Below are positions 52,946 to 61,477 of a DNA stretch of 64,000 nt, in pieces (within the stretch, counting starts at the first letter, position 1; the number at the start of each line of letters is the position of its first letter). This DNA comes from Streptomyces sp. NBC_00433 (lineage in GTDB: Bacteria; Actinomycetota; Actinomycetes; Streptomycetales; Streptomycetaceae). Both the position numbers and the translations under genes were made by a program. Location of the stretch: the NCBI GenBank assembly GCA_036015235.1, contig CP107926.1, positions 8,737,501 through 8,801,500 on the forward strand, given 5' to 3'. A model generated the notes under the pieces. That model did not search any database. It was given only the letters and a program-made list of their open reading frames with translations, and was not told the DNA's origin.

Positions 52946-53851
52946 ATGGCGGACCCGGATTCGCACGGGGGTACCGCCGCTGAGCTGGCCGGCGCCCCGC
53001 TGGCACCGGAGCTGACCCGGTTCCTGCCGTATCTGATGCGCCGGGCGTTCGCGCATGTCTCCTCCACCGCCGACCGCAGTACGCAGGCCCGCGACTACGC
53101 GGTCCTGGCCGGTCTCGCCGACGGGCACGGCACCTCGCAGCAGGCGCTGGCCGAGCGGCTGGAGATCAACCGGACGATCATGGTCAAGCTGATCGACCGC
53201 CTGCAGGCGGCCGGCTATGTCACCCGTACCCGCAATCCGGACAACCGGCGCTCCTACGTGCTGTCGCTGACCGAGGCCGGGCACGCGGCGCTGGCCGGGA
53301 TGCAGTCGCAGGTCCTCGAGCGCGACCGGCTGGTGACGGCGAACCTGACCGCCCCCGAGCGCGACCGGCTCAACGAGCTGCTGCGCACGGTGCTGGGCGA
53401 GCCGGACCGCACTCCGAGCACGGTCAGTACCGAGTACCTGATCACGCAGGTGTTCTACCTGCTGCGGCGGCGCGGTGACGCGCTGGTGGCCGACGCGGGG
53501 ATGCGGGTGCGGGACTTCGGCGCGCTCTCGGCGATCGGCCGGCTCGGGCCGTGCCCGCAGCAGCAGTTCGCCCGGTATCTGGCGCTGACCGAGCCGGCCG
53601 CGGCGCTGATCGTCGACGAGCTGGCGGGCAAGGGCCTGGTGACCCGGGGCCAGGACCCCGACGACCGCCGCCGCTACGCGCTGGAGCTGACCGGGCTGGG
53701 CCGGGAGCGGCTGGCGTATCTGACCGGTGCGGTCGAGGGCCTGCAGGCCGAGATCGTGGAGATGTTCGGCGGCCCGCAGGCCGAGGCCGAGCTGCACACC
53801 CTGATCCACAAGGTGATCGCCGCCCCGGTGGCGGCCCCCACCGCCCACTGA
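52946..53851 (+). CDS. Tandem double-MarR regulator
   Basis: 301 residues, twice the usual MarR length, with two complete winged-helix units. Unit 1 is about 25-150: TSQQALAERLEINRTIMVKL and wing DNRRSYVLSLTEAG. Unit 2 is about 165-285: PQQQFARYLALTEPAAALIV and wing DDRRRYALELTGLG. One chain could thus form an intramolecular pseudo-dimer. ATG 52946 behind GGAGGAGG. It is the only clear regulator inside the cluster and a good candidate for control of the exporter and biosynthetic genes. Confidence 0.88.
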   Translation: MADPDSHGGTAAELAGAPLAPELTRFLPYLMRRAFAHVSSTADRSTQARDYAVLAGLADGHGTSQQALAERLEINRTIMVKLIDRLQAAGYVTRTRNPDNRRSYVLSLTEAGHAALAGMQSQVLERDRLVTANLTAPERDRLNELLRTVLGEPDRTPSTVSTEYLITQVFYLLRRRGDALVADAGMRVRDFGALSAIGRLGPCPQQQFARYLALTEPAAALIVDELAGKGLVTRGQDPDDRRRYALELTGLGRERLAYLTGAVEGLQAEIVEMFGGPQAEAELHTLIHKVIAAPVAAPTAH

Positions 53852-53948
53852 CCACCCCGCCCCGCCCCTGACTCGGCCCCCCCGGGGGCCGGCCCCCCAG
53901 GCGCGGGCGTGGTGCGGGCGGTGCCTGCTCCTGCCCGCTGCTCCTGCC

Positions 53949-54016
53949 TGATGTTCCTGCCCGATGTTCCTGCCTGATGTTCCTGCCCGATGTTCCTGTT
54001 CCTGTTCTTGTTCCTG
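53949..54016 (+). repeat. 13-bp and 6-bp tandem repeats
   Basis: Four units of YGATGTTCCTGCC (last one shortened) followed by TTCCTG-like hexamers. They lie in the 273-bp gap between the MarR gene and the small protein at 54125. Confidence 0.85.
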
Positions 54017-54124
54017 TGTGTGAAAAGCGGTCCTCCCCGTCCTTGTTCTTGCCCGGCCGGGGGTGGGCCGTTTCGCGCGTGTGCCCGCGCCCACCCATCG
54101 ACACCTGCAGAAAGTGGGGAAGTC

Positions 54125-54508
54125 ATGTCCCAAGTCGTCGACCAGCTGGTCGGCCTGTGGGCCGGTTCGGTTTCGTACGGCACCACGGTCGAGAAGTTCA
54201 CCATCGCTCTGGATGCCGATGGGTCGGCCCATCTGAACACCGCGGAGACCGGTGGCCACGGGGAGTGGCGGATGACGGGTGAGGACACGTTCGTCTTCAC
54301 CATCACCGAGCGGCTGCACGAGGGCGATTCGGGTGTGTCGGGTGATACCGAGGTGACCGGTATCGATCATCTGATCATCAACATCGACGCGAAGCTGTTC
54401 GGTACGGCGTTCGTGGGCACCGGCACCGCGGAGGTCTTCGACGCGGAGGGCGCGGTGATCTTCTCGATCGCCGCTGAGACCACTGCCCAGCTGGCGCCGG
54501 CCCAGTGA
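54125..54508 (+). CDS. Small lipocalin-like/beta-rich protein
   Basis: 127 residues: LVGLWAGSVSYGTTVEKFTI, ETGGHGEWRMTGEDTFVFTI, FVGTGTAEVFDAEGAVIFSI. The G-x-W start and strand-rich pattern resemble small beta-barrels with a buried hydrophobic site. Unassigned family; perhaps a ligand carrier or cyclase. ATG 54125 with GTGGGGAAG upstream. It precedes the PgaE-like oxygenase by 70 bp. Confidence 0.72.
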   Translation: MSQVVDQLVGLWAGSVSYGTTVEKFTIALDADGSAHLNTAETGGHGEWRMTGEDTFVFTITERLHEGDSGVSGDTEVTGIDHLIINIDAKLFGTAFVGTGTAEVFDAEGAVIFSIAAETTAQLAPAQ

Positions 54509-54578
54509 TCCGGACCGCGGTGCGCGGCGGATCCTCCCTGTCCTCAATCCCGGTTGCCCATTGTGACGAGAGGTACCC

Positions 54579-56069
54579 ATGAATACGGATGTGATCGTGG
54601 TCGGCGCCGGTCCGGCGGGGATGATGCTGGCCGGTGAGCTGCGGTTGGCCGGTGTCGAGGTGACGGTGCTGGAGAAGCTGGCGGCGCCGACCGGTGAGTC
54701 GCGGGGTCTGGGGTTCACCGCCCGGACGATGGAGGTCTTCGACCAGCGCGGGCTGCTGCCGCGGCTGCCGCCTTTCGAGGTGAGCAACGTCGGTCATTTC
54801 GGTGGGCTGCCGTTGGACTTCGGGATGCTGGAGGGGGCGCATTTCGCGGGCAAGACGCTGCCGCAGTCGCAGACCGAGGCGATGCTGGCGGGTTGGACCG
54901 CCGATATCGGGGTGGATTTCCGGCGCGGGTACGAGTGCGTGGGGGTCCTGGCCGACCAGGACGGGGTGACCGCGCAGATCGGCGGGCCCGGGGGGTTCGA
55001 GGAGCTGCGGGCGAAGTACCTGGTGGGGTGTGACGGCGGGCGCAGCATGATCCGCAAGGCGATGGGGTTCGACTTCCCCGGCACGGGGGCGTCGATGGAG
55101 ATGTTCCTGGCCGATCTGCGGGGCACGAACGTGCGTCCGCGGATGATCGGGGAGTCGTATCCGGGCGGGATGGTGATGGCGACCCCGCCGACCGACGGGG
55201 TGCAGCGGTTCATCGTGTGCGAGCGGGGCACGCCGCCCAGGCGGCGGACGTCGCCGATCGAGTTCGCGGAGATTTCCGATGCGTGGAAGCGGCTGACGGG
55301 GGAGGACATCAGCCATGCCGAGCCGGTGTGGCTGAGCTCGTTCGGTAACGCGACGCGGCAGGCGACGGAGTACCGGCGCGGGCGGGTGCTGCTGGCCGGG
55401 GACGCGGCGCACATCCACCTGCCGGCCGGCGGGCTGGGGATGAACACCAGCATCCAGGACGCGGTGAACCTGGGGTGGAAGCTGGCCGCGCAGGTCCACG
55501 GCTGGGCGCCCGAGGGGCTGCTGGACACCTACCACGCCGAGCGGCACGCGATCGGCCGTCGGCTGCTGATGAACACCCAGGCGCAGGGGCTGCTGTTCTT
55601 GTCCGGTGACGAGGTCCAGCCGATGCGGGACCTGTTCACCGAGCTGCTGGGCTACGACGTGGTCGCCAAGCACCTGATCGCGATGGTCTCCGGGCTGGAG
55701 ATCCGCTACGACGTCGGCGCGGGCGACAGCCCCGTGCTGGGCAAGCGGCTGCCGAACCGGGACCTGGCGACGTCGGCGGGCACCGGGCCGGTCTTCGAGC
55801 TGCTGCGCACCGCGCGGGGCCTGCTGCTGGACCTGGCCGACGACGAGGGGCTGCGGGCGGCCGCCGCCCCGTGGGGCGACCGGGTCGACGTGGTCACCGG
55901 GACGCTGCCCGGCCTTGCCGGGGACGACCCGCTGGCCGCGGCGCGGGCGGTGCTGGTGCGCCCCGACGGGTACATCGCCTGGATCGACCCGGGCACCGCG
56001 GGCGGCCTGGACGAGGCCCTGCGCGGCTGGTTCGGGGCGCCGCGCGAGGCGGGGGCGGGCCGGCCGTGA
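54579..56069 (+). CDS. PgaE/UrdE-like angucycline FAD hydroxylase
   Basis: 496 residues. GAGPAG at 9-14, TGESRGLGFTARTMEVFDQR, GHFGGLPLDFGMLEGA, DG motif LVGCDGGRSMIRK, GD motif VLLAGDAAHIHLPAGGLGMN, MNTQAQGLLFLSG, and a thioredoxin-like C-terminus. This long run of shared segments with PgaE (gaudimycin pathway C-12 hydroxylase) is the best pointer to an angucycline core. The SDR domain of PgaM-type fusions is absent. ATG 54579. Its TGA overlaps the next gene's GTG. Confidence 0.92.
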   Translation: MNTDVIVVGAGPAGMMLAGELRLAGVEVTVLEKLAAPTGESRGLGFTARTMEVFDQRGLLPRLPPFEVSNVGHFGGLPLDFGMLEGAHFAGKTLPQSQTEAMLAGWTADIGVDFRRGYECVGVLADQDGVTAQIGGPGGFEELRAKYLVGCDGGRSMIRKAMGFDFPGTGASMEMFLADLRGTNVRPRMIGESYPGGMVMATPPTDGVQRFIVCERGTPPRRRTSPIEFAEISDAWKRLTGEDISHAEPVWLSSFGNATRQATEYRRGRVLLAGDAAHIHLPAGGLGMNTSIQDAVNLGWKLAAQVHGWAPEGLLDTYHAERHAIGRRLLMNTQAQGLLFLSGDEVQPMRDLFTELLGYDVVAKHLIAMVSGLEIRYDVGAGDSPVLGKRLPNRDLATSAGTGPVFELLRTARGLLLDLADDEGLRAAAAPWGDRVDVVTGTLPGLAGDDPLAAARAVLVRPDGYIAWIDPGTAGGLDEALRGWFGAPREAGAGRP

Positions 56070-56668
56070 CGGCCGTGGAGCTGCCGGCCGGGCACGAGGT
56101 GCCGGCCGGGCACGAGGTGCCGGCCGGGCGCGGGGCGGGGGCCGCCTTCGACGTGGCCGCCGCGGTGCGGCGGCTGTCGGACCGGGCGGACCTGGCCGAC
56201 CTGGCCGACCGCTACCTGCGGGCCCTGGACGAGGGGGCCTTCGACGAGCGGTGGGCGCGCTCGGTGTTCACCGACGGCGTGGAGCTGGACTTCCCGCCCG
56301 GCTCCCACAGCGGGATCGCCGGGGTGGAGGACTTCACCCGGGGCTTCATGGGGCACTGGGAGCGGACCCACCACAACGTGTCGCACTACGCGATCGAGGT
56401 GGACGGCGATGCCGCGTCCCTGGCCTGGAACGTGGTGGCCATCCACGTGCACCACGGGTCGCTGCCGCCGCCGGCGTCGGCGGCGCACTTCTATCTCGGC
56501 GGCCGGTTCGAGGGTACGGCGCGCCGTACCGGGGCGGGCTGGCGGCTGCACCGGCTGGCCTTGCGGGTGGTGTGGACCACCGGTCCGGGCATCCGTTCGA
56601 TCGCCCGGGTCATGACCGGTACAGACGGAGAACAGGCAATCACCACATGGAAGGAAGGGACAGCATGA
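56066..56668 (+). CDS. SnoaL-like/NTF2-fold protein 1
   Basis: 200 residues. The N-terminal 20 residues hold a tandem HEVPAG repeat from an 18-bp DNA repeat. The NTF2-like domain follows: DLADRYLRALDEGAFDERWA, FTDGVELDFPPGSHSGIAGV, HHNVSHYAIEVDG, GGRFEGTARRTGAGW. Related folds act as cyclases, hydroxylases or dehydratases in aromatic polyketide pathways. GTG 56066 overlaps the oxygenase stop, and its own stop overlaps the next ATG. Confidence 0.82.
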   Translation: MTAVELPAGHEVPAGHEVPAGRGAGAAFDVAAAVRRLSDRADLADLADRYLRALDEGAFDERWARSVFTDGVELDFPPGSHSGIAGVEDFTRGFMGHWERTHHNVSHYAIEVDGDAASLAWNVVAIHVHHGSLPPPASAAHFYLGGRFEGTARRTGAGWRLHRLALRVVWTTGPGIRSIARVMTGTDGEQAITTWKEGTA

Positions 56669-57243
56669 CCAAGGACGTTCCCAGTGTCGAGCGGCAGCGG
56701 GAGATCATCGACATCGTCTACAACAAGGGCCTCAACGACGGGGACCTGAGTGTCGCGGACCGGTATCTGACCGCGGACTACCAGAGCCACGGCAGCTACG
56801 ACGACTCGGTGCGCGGCCCGGCGTCGTTCAAGATGACCATCGAGATGCAGCACCGGTCGTTCAGCGACATCAAGTACGAGGTGCTTGACGTGGTCTCCGA
56901 GGGCGACCGCTCGGCGATCCGGTGGGTGATGAAGGGCAAGCACACCGGCCCGTTCCTGGGTATCCCGGCCACCGATATGGATGTCGAGCACCACGCGCTG
57001 CTGATCCTGCGCTTCGAGGACGACCGGATCGCCGAGCGGTGGGGCCTGGTCGACAACTTCACGCTGATGCGGACCCTGCAGGCCGTCTCCGGCGGCGGCC
57101 GCCCCGGCGGCCCCGGCGGCCCGGGCGGCGGCCCCGGCGGTCCCGGGGGGCCTGGCGGTCCTGGCGGGCGTCCGATGGGCGGTCCGCCGGCGGGTGGTCC
57201 GCCGGCCGGCGGGCGTCCGCAGCCGGCGAACTCCTCTTCCTGA
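56665..57243 (+). CDS. SnoaL-like polyketide cyclase family protein with collagen-like tail
   Basis: 192 residues. Residues 5-140 are a SnoaL domain (IVYNKGLNDGDLSVADRYLT, RGPASFKMTIEMQH, VMKGKHTGPFLGIPATD, RIAERWGLVDNFTLM), close to the ester-cyclase subgroup. Residues 142-192 are a Gly/Pro-rich, collagen-like low-complexity tail (GGPGGP and GGPPAGGPP units). ATG 56665 is coupled to the preceding gene by ATGA. Likely closes or rearranges a ring; the tail's role is unknown. Confidence 0.86.
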   Translation: MTKDVPSVERQREIIDIVYNKGLNDGDLSVADRYLTADYQSHGSYDDSVRGPASFKMTIEMQHRSFSDIKYEVLDVVSEGDRSAIRWVMKGKHTGPFLGIPATDMDVEHHALLILRFEDDRIAERWGLVDNFTLMRTLQAVSGGGRPGGPGGPGGGPGGPGGPGGPGGRPMGGPPAGGPPAGGRPQPANSSS

Positions 57244-57570
57244 CCGTCACGCGACGCCGACCGTGACACCCCCTCCGCCCCACCCCCCCTTTTTTTTCTT
57301 GTGTCTGCGGGGGGCGGGGCGGGGGGGTGTGCTGTGCGGGTTGTGCCCGGGCCGCTGGTGCGCCCCGGGCCTCATTTTTTTCTTTTTCCGACCGGTGGCA
57401 AGGCGGCTCCCGCCCCCGGGCCCGGCCCCCCGCACCCCCGCCCACCCCCCCCTTTTTTGTTCGGGTTCTGTCCCCGCCGGTCGGGGGCGGAACCCCGGGG
57501 GGTGTGTCCGGGGGCTTGGGGGGGTGGGCCCGGGCGGGGCGGGGGCGGGAGGCGATGGGAGGGGATTGGG
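57244..57570. other. 327-bp gene-free region with long homopolymer runs
   Basis: Runs of T8, G6-G7, C7 and T7, and two near-copies of a C-run/T-run motif (CACCCCCCCTTTTTTTT-like near 57285 and CCCACCCCCCCTTTTTTG near 57442). Probably strong transcription termination after the SnoaL gene plus a promoter for the FMN reductase. GC-rich dyads are also present. No gene. Confidence 0.6.
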
Positions 57571-58146
57571 GTGTCCACCGAACCGATCCGGGTGGTCGTC
57601 GTCGTGGGCTCGGTCCGCGCGGGGCGTCTGGCGCCGCAGGTGGCGCAGTGGTTCACCGGGCAGGCCGGGCAGCGCGGCGACCTGGTGGCCGAGGTGGTCG
57701 ACCTGGTCGACCACCGGCTGCCCGACGACCTGGACCCGGCCGCACCCGAGGTGGCCGCGTTGCGGCCGGTGCTGGCCGCGGCTGACGCGTTCGTGTTCGT
57801 CGTGCCGGAGTACAACCGGGGTATCCCCGGGCCTTTGAAGACGCTGATCGACCATTACAACGCCGAGTGGGAAGCCAAGCCGGTGGGGTTCGTGACCTAC
57901 GGGCTGAGCATGGCCGGCGGTGTGCGCGCGGTGGAGCACCTGCGGCAGGTCCTGGGGGAGTTCCACTGCGTGGCCATGAAGGATATCGCGATCTTCCCCC
58001 GGATCCTGAGCCATTTCGATACCGCCGGTGCGTTCGCCCCCGATGCGCAGGGGTGCAACGAGGCGGCGAAGGTCATGCTCGACCAGCTCGTCTGGTGGGC
58101 CGACGCGCTGCGGGCCGCCAAGGCCAAGCGCCCTTACCGCACCTGA
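57571..58146 (+). CDS. NADPH-dependent FMN reductase
   Basis: 191-residue flavodoxin-like protein: VVVVVGSVRAGRLAPQVAQW, FVFVVPEYNRGIPGPLKTLI, DHYNAEWEAKPVGFVTYGLS. This is the second flavin reductase of the cluster, of a different family from that at 43942, and it sits 36 bp before halogenase 2. It probably feeds reduced flavin to it. GTG 57571 with GGGAGGGG upstream. Confidence 0.9.
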   Translation: MSTEPIRVVVVVGSVRAGRLAPQVAQWFTGQAGQRGDLVAEVVDLVDHRLPDDLDPAAPEVAALRPVLAAADAFVFVVPEYNRGIPGPLKTLIDHYNAEWEAKPVGFVTYGLSMAGGVRAVEHLRQVLGEFHCVAMKDIAIFPRILSHFDTAGAFAPDAQGCNEAAKVMLDQLVWWADALRAAKAKRPYRT

Positions 58147-58182
58147 GCGGACCCGAACAGCCACACCGTGGAGGGAAGAATC

Positions 58183-59802
58183 ATGGGAGACAACGGCAAG
58201 GCGCCGGCCGACGACCAGACCTATGACGTGGCGATCCTGGGCGCGGGCATGGCCGGCGGGATGCTCGGCGCGGTCCTGGCCCGCAACGGCGTCAAGGTGC
58301 TGCTGATGGACGCCGGCACGCATCCGCGGTTCGCCGTGGGGGAGTCGACGATCCCCTACACCTCGTCGATGACGAAGATCATCGCCGAGCGGTACGGGGT
58401 TCCCGAGATCGAGCCGCTGGCCAGTTTCCGGGGCGTCAACGACAAGGTCAGCCCGATGTCGGGCAGGAAGTCGAACTTCGGTTTCGTCTACCACGTCGAG
58501 GGCCAGCCGCAGCGCCCGGAGCAGATCAACCAGCTGGTGATCCCCGAGTGGCAGCGCACCGAGTGCCACCTGTTCCGGCAGGACTCCGACGCGTACCTGT
58601 TCAACCTGGCGGTGGACTGCGGGGCCGACCCGTGTCTGGACACCCGCATCACCTCGATCGACATCGACCCGGACTCCGGGGTGGTGCTGCGCTCCGCGCA
58701 GGGCGCCCAGTTCCGGGCCAGGTACCTCGTCGACGGGGCCGGCTACCGCTCGCCGACGGCCGACGCGTTCAACCTGCGCGACGACCCGCCGCGGGCCCGG
58801 CACCACTCGCGGAGCCTGTTCACGCACATGGTGGGGGTCACCCCCTTCGATGACGCCTCGGCGGCGCAGGCCCACAAGAACCCCAGCCCCTGGCACCACG
58901 GCACGCTGCACCACGTCTTCGACGGCGGGTGGCTGTGGGTGATCCCGTTCGACAACCACGAGGGCGCCCTGAGCACGCTGTGCAGTGTGGGGCTGACCCT
59001 GGACGAGCGGGTGCACCCCAAGCCCGAGGGCAGCGCGCAGGAGGAGTTCGACGCCTTTCTGCAGCGGTTCCCGCAGATCGCCGAGCAGTTCACCGGCGCG
59101 CGGGCGGTACGGCCGTGGATCAGCACCGGGCGCCTGCAGTACTCGGCGTCCAACACCGTCGGCGAGCGCTACACGCTGACCTCGCACGCGGCGGGCTTCA
59201 TCGACGCCCTGTACTCGCGCGGCCTGACCAACACCCTTGAGGTCGTCAACTCCCTGGCGTGGCGGCTGATCGCCGCGTCCCGGGACGGCGACTGGTCCAC
59301 CGAGCGGTTCGCGTACATCGACGACCTCCAGCAGGGCCTCTACGACGTCCACGACGACCTGGTCTACTGCTCGTTCGTGGGCTTCCGCCACTACGAGCTG
59401 TGGAACGCGGTCACCCGGGTGTGGAAGACCACGAGCATCCTGCCGACGATGCGGATCGAGAACGCGCTGCGGGACTTCAAGGCCACCGGTGACGAGCAGG
59501 TGCTGCTGGAGCTGGAGAAGACCGACACGCCCGGCCTGCCCGCCCCGGTCGGCAAGGACATCAGCGCCCTCCTGGCCTTCACCCGGCAGACCTGCCAGGC
59601 CGTCGAGGCCGGCGAGCTGGAACCCGCGGCAGGCGCGGAGCGGATCTTCGCCTACCTGCGCGACACCCCGTTCGTGCCGGCTCCGCTGGAGCTGGGCGAG
59701 CCCGACAACCGCTACTTCGAGGCGACGCCGGAGCTGCTGGAGCGCCTCGGCCAGTGGGGGCGCAACCGCTCCCCGCAGCACATGCGGTCGCTGTTCGCCT
59801 GA
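58183..59802 (+). CDS. Flavin-dependent halogenase 2
   Basis: 539 residues. GAGMAG at 20-25, GES at 53-55, candidate catalytic Lys at 96 (GRKSNFGF), WxWxIP at 250-255 (GWLWVIP). Paralogue of the halogenase at 42278, sharing HHSRSLF, LDERVHPKPEG-type, GRLQYS and LTSHAAGFID-type segments along the whole length. It has ordinary NNC/NNG codon use, unlike that gene. ATG 58183 with GGAGGGAAG upstream. Substrate unknown, presumably carrier-free polyketide. Confidence 0.88.
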   Translation: MGDNGKAPADDQTYDVAILGAGMAGGMLGAVLARNGVKVLLMDAGTHPRFAVGESTIPYTSSMTKIIAERYGVPEIEPLASFRGVNDKVSPMSGRKSNFGFVYHVEGQPQRPEQINQLVIPEWQRTECHLFRQDSDAYLFNLAVDCGADPCLDTRITSIDIDPDSGVVLRSAQGAQFRARYLVDGAGYRSPTADAFNLRDDPPRARHHSRSLFTHMVGVTPFDDASAAQAHKNPSPWHHGTLHHVFDGGWLWVIPFDNHEGALSTLCSVGLTLDERVHPKPEGSAQEEFDAFLQRFPQIAEQFTGARAVRPWISTGRLQYSASNTVGERYTLTSHAAGFIDALYSRGLTNTLEVVNSLAWRLIAASRDGDWSTERFAYIDDLQQGLYDVHDDLVYCSFVGFRHYELWNAVTRVWKTTSILPTMRIENALRDFKATGDEQVLLELEKTDTPGLPAPVGKDISALLAFTRQTCQAVEAGELEPAAGAERIFAYLRDTPFVPAPLELGEPDNRYFEATPELLERLGQWGRNRSPQHMRSLFA

Positions 59803-59878
59803 CCTTGCCCCTTCCCCACCCCTACCGGGTCCTCGGGCAGGCACCAGGACCGGGCCGGACCGAAATGAGGGTAGTGAT

Positions 59879-60202
59879 ATGCACAGCAGCTTGATCGTCG
59901 CCCGGATCGAACCCGGCGGCGACGGCGACGTGGCCCGGCTGTTCGCGGAGTTCGACCGCACCGAGATGCCGCACCTGATGGGGACGCGGCGCCGGCAGCT
60001 GTTCCAGTTCCGCGGCCTGTACTTCCACGTCCAGGACTTCGACGACACCGACGGCGGCGAGCGGATCGAGCAGGCCAAGGTCGACCCGCGCTTCATGAAG
60101 ATCAGCGACGACCTCAAGCCGTTCATCCAGCCCTACGACCCGGCCACCTGGCGCTCGCCGGCCGACGCTCTGGCGACGCGGTTCTACAGCTGGGAGGGCT
60201 AA
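59879..60202 (+). CDS. TcmI/UrdF-type polyketide cyclase
   Basis: 107 residues of the SchA/CurD/TcmI cyclase family: SLIVARIEPGGDGDVARLFA, FDRTEMPHLMGTRRRQLFQF, LYFHVQDF, RFMKISDDLKPFIQPYD. It guides later-ring cyclisation of the polyketide. ATG 59879. It directly precedes the ketosynthases, as urdF/lanF do in angucycline clusters. Confidence 0.92.
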   Translation: MHSSLIVARIEPGGDGDVARLFAEFDRTEMPHLMGTRRRQLFQFRGLYFHVQDFDDTDGGERIEQAKVDPRFMKISDDLKPFIQPYDPATWRSPADALATRFYSWEG

Positions 60203-60205
60203 GAC

Positions 60206-61477
60206 GTGTCCACCCGACGAGTCGTCATCACGGGGGTGGGCGTGCTGGCCCCCGGCGGCATCGGCGTCAAGAACTTCTGGAGCCTGCTGTCCGAGGGCCG
60301 CACCGCGACCCGCCGGGTCAGCTTCTTCGACCCGACGCCGTTCCGCTCCCAGGTCGCCGCCGAGATCGACTTCGATCCCGAGCTGTTCGGCCTGAGCCCG
60401 CAGGAGATCCGCCGGATGGACCGCTCGGCGCAGCTGGCGGTCGTCGCGACCGCCGAGGCGGTCGCCGACTCCGGCCTGGACGTCCAGGCCATGGACCCCT
60501 ACCGGGTCGGCGTCGCCCTGGGCAGCGCGGTCGGCGCGACGATGGGCCTGGACCAGGAGTACCGCGTCGTCAGCGACGGCGGCCGGCACGACCTGGTCGA
60601 CCACGAGTACGCCGTACCGCACCTGTACAACTACCTGGTGCCCTCCTCCAGCGCCGCCGAGGTGGCCTGGAAGGTCGGCGCGCAGGGCCCCACCACGGTG
60701 GTCTCCACCGGCTGCACCTCGGGCATCGACGCGGTCGGCTACGCGGTGGAGGTGATCAGGGAGGGCTCGGCCGAGGTGATGATCACCGGTGCGACCGACG
60801 CGCCGATCTCACCGATCACCCTGGCGTGCTTCGACGCGATCAAGGCCACCACGCCCCGCAACGACGACCCCGAGCACGCCTCGCGGCCCTTCGACGGGAC
60901 CCGCAACGGCTTCGTGCTGGGGGAGGGCTCGGCGATCTTCGTCCTGGAGGAACTGGACAGCGCCCGGCGGCGCGGCGCGCACATCTACGCCGAGATCGCC
61001 GGCTACACCTCCCGCTGCAACGCCTTCCACATGACCGGGCTGCGCCCGGACGGCCTGGAGATGGCCGAGGCGATCTCGGTGGCCCTGGACCAGGCCCGGA
61101 TGAACGCCACCGACATCGACTACATCAACGCGCACGGCTCGGGCACCAAGCAGAACGACCGGCACGAGACCGCGGCGTTCAAGCTGAGTTTGGGCGAGCA
61201 CGCCCGCAAGGTCCCGGTCAGCTCCATCAAGTCGATGGTCGGCCACTCCCTGGGCGCGATCGGGTCGATCGAGATCGCCGCCTCGGTACTGGCGATGGCG
61301 CAGAACGTGGTGCCGCCGACGGCGAACCTGCACACCCCCGACCCCGAATGCGACCTGGACTACGTGCCGCTGACCGCACGGGACTGGCACACCGACACCG
61401 TGCTGACCGTCGGCAGCGGCTTCGGCGGCTTCCAGAGCGCGATGGTCCTCACCCGTCCCGAGCGGAGGCCGGTATGA
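60206..61477 (+). CDS. Type II PKS ketosynthase alpha
   Basis: 423 residues. Active-site Cys170 ([11 protein letters not shown]), His310 ([10 protein letters not shown]), Lys342 and His347 ([14 protein letters not shown]). It condenses malonyl-ACP units with the beta subunit as a heterodimer. GTG 60206, 3 bp after the cyclase stop, with GGGAGGG upstream. ATGA overlap with KS-beta gives 1:1 translation. Confidence 0.97.
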   Translation: MSTRRVVITGVGVLAPGGIGVKNFWSLLSEGRTATRRVSFFDPTPFRSQVAAEIDFDPELFGLSPQEIRRMDRSAQLAVVATAEAVADSGLDVQAMDPYRVGVALGSAVGATMGLDQEYRVVSDGGRHDLVDHEYAVPHLYNYLVPSSSAAEVAWKVGAQGPTTVVSTGCTSGIDAVGYAVEVIREGSAEVMITGATDAPISPITLACFDAIKATTPRNDDPEHASRPFDGTRNGFVLGEGSAIFVLEELDSARRRGAHIYAEIAGYTSRCNAFHMTGLRPDGLEMAEAISVALDQARMNATDIDYINAHGSGTKQNDRHETAAFKLSLGEHARKVPVSSIKSMVGHSLGAIGSIEIAASVLAMAQNVVPPTANLHTPDPECDLDYVPLTARDWHTDTVLTVGSGFGGFQSAMVLTRPERRPV

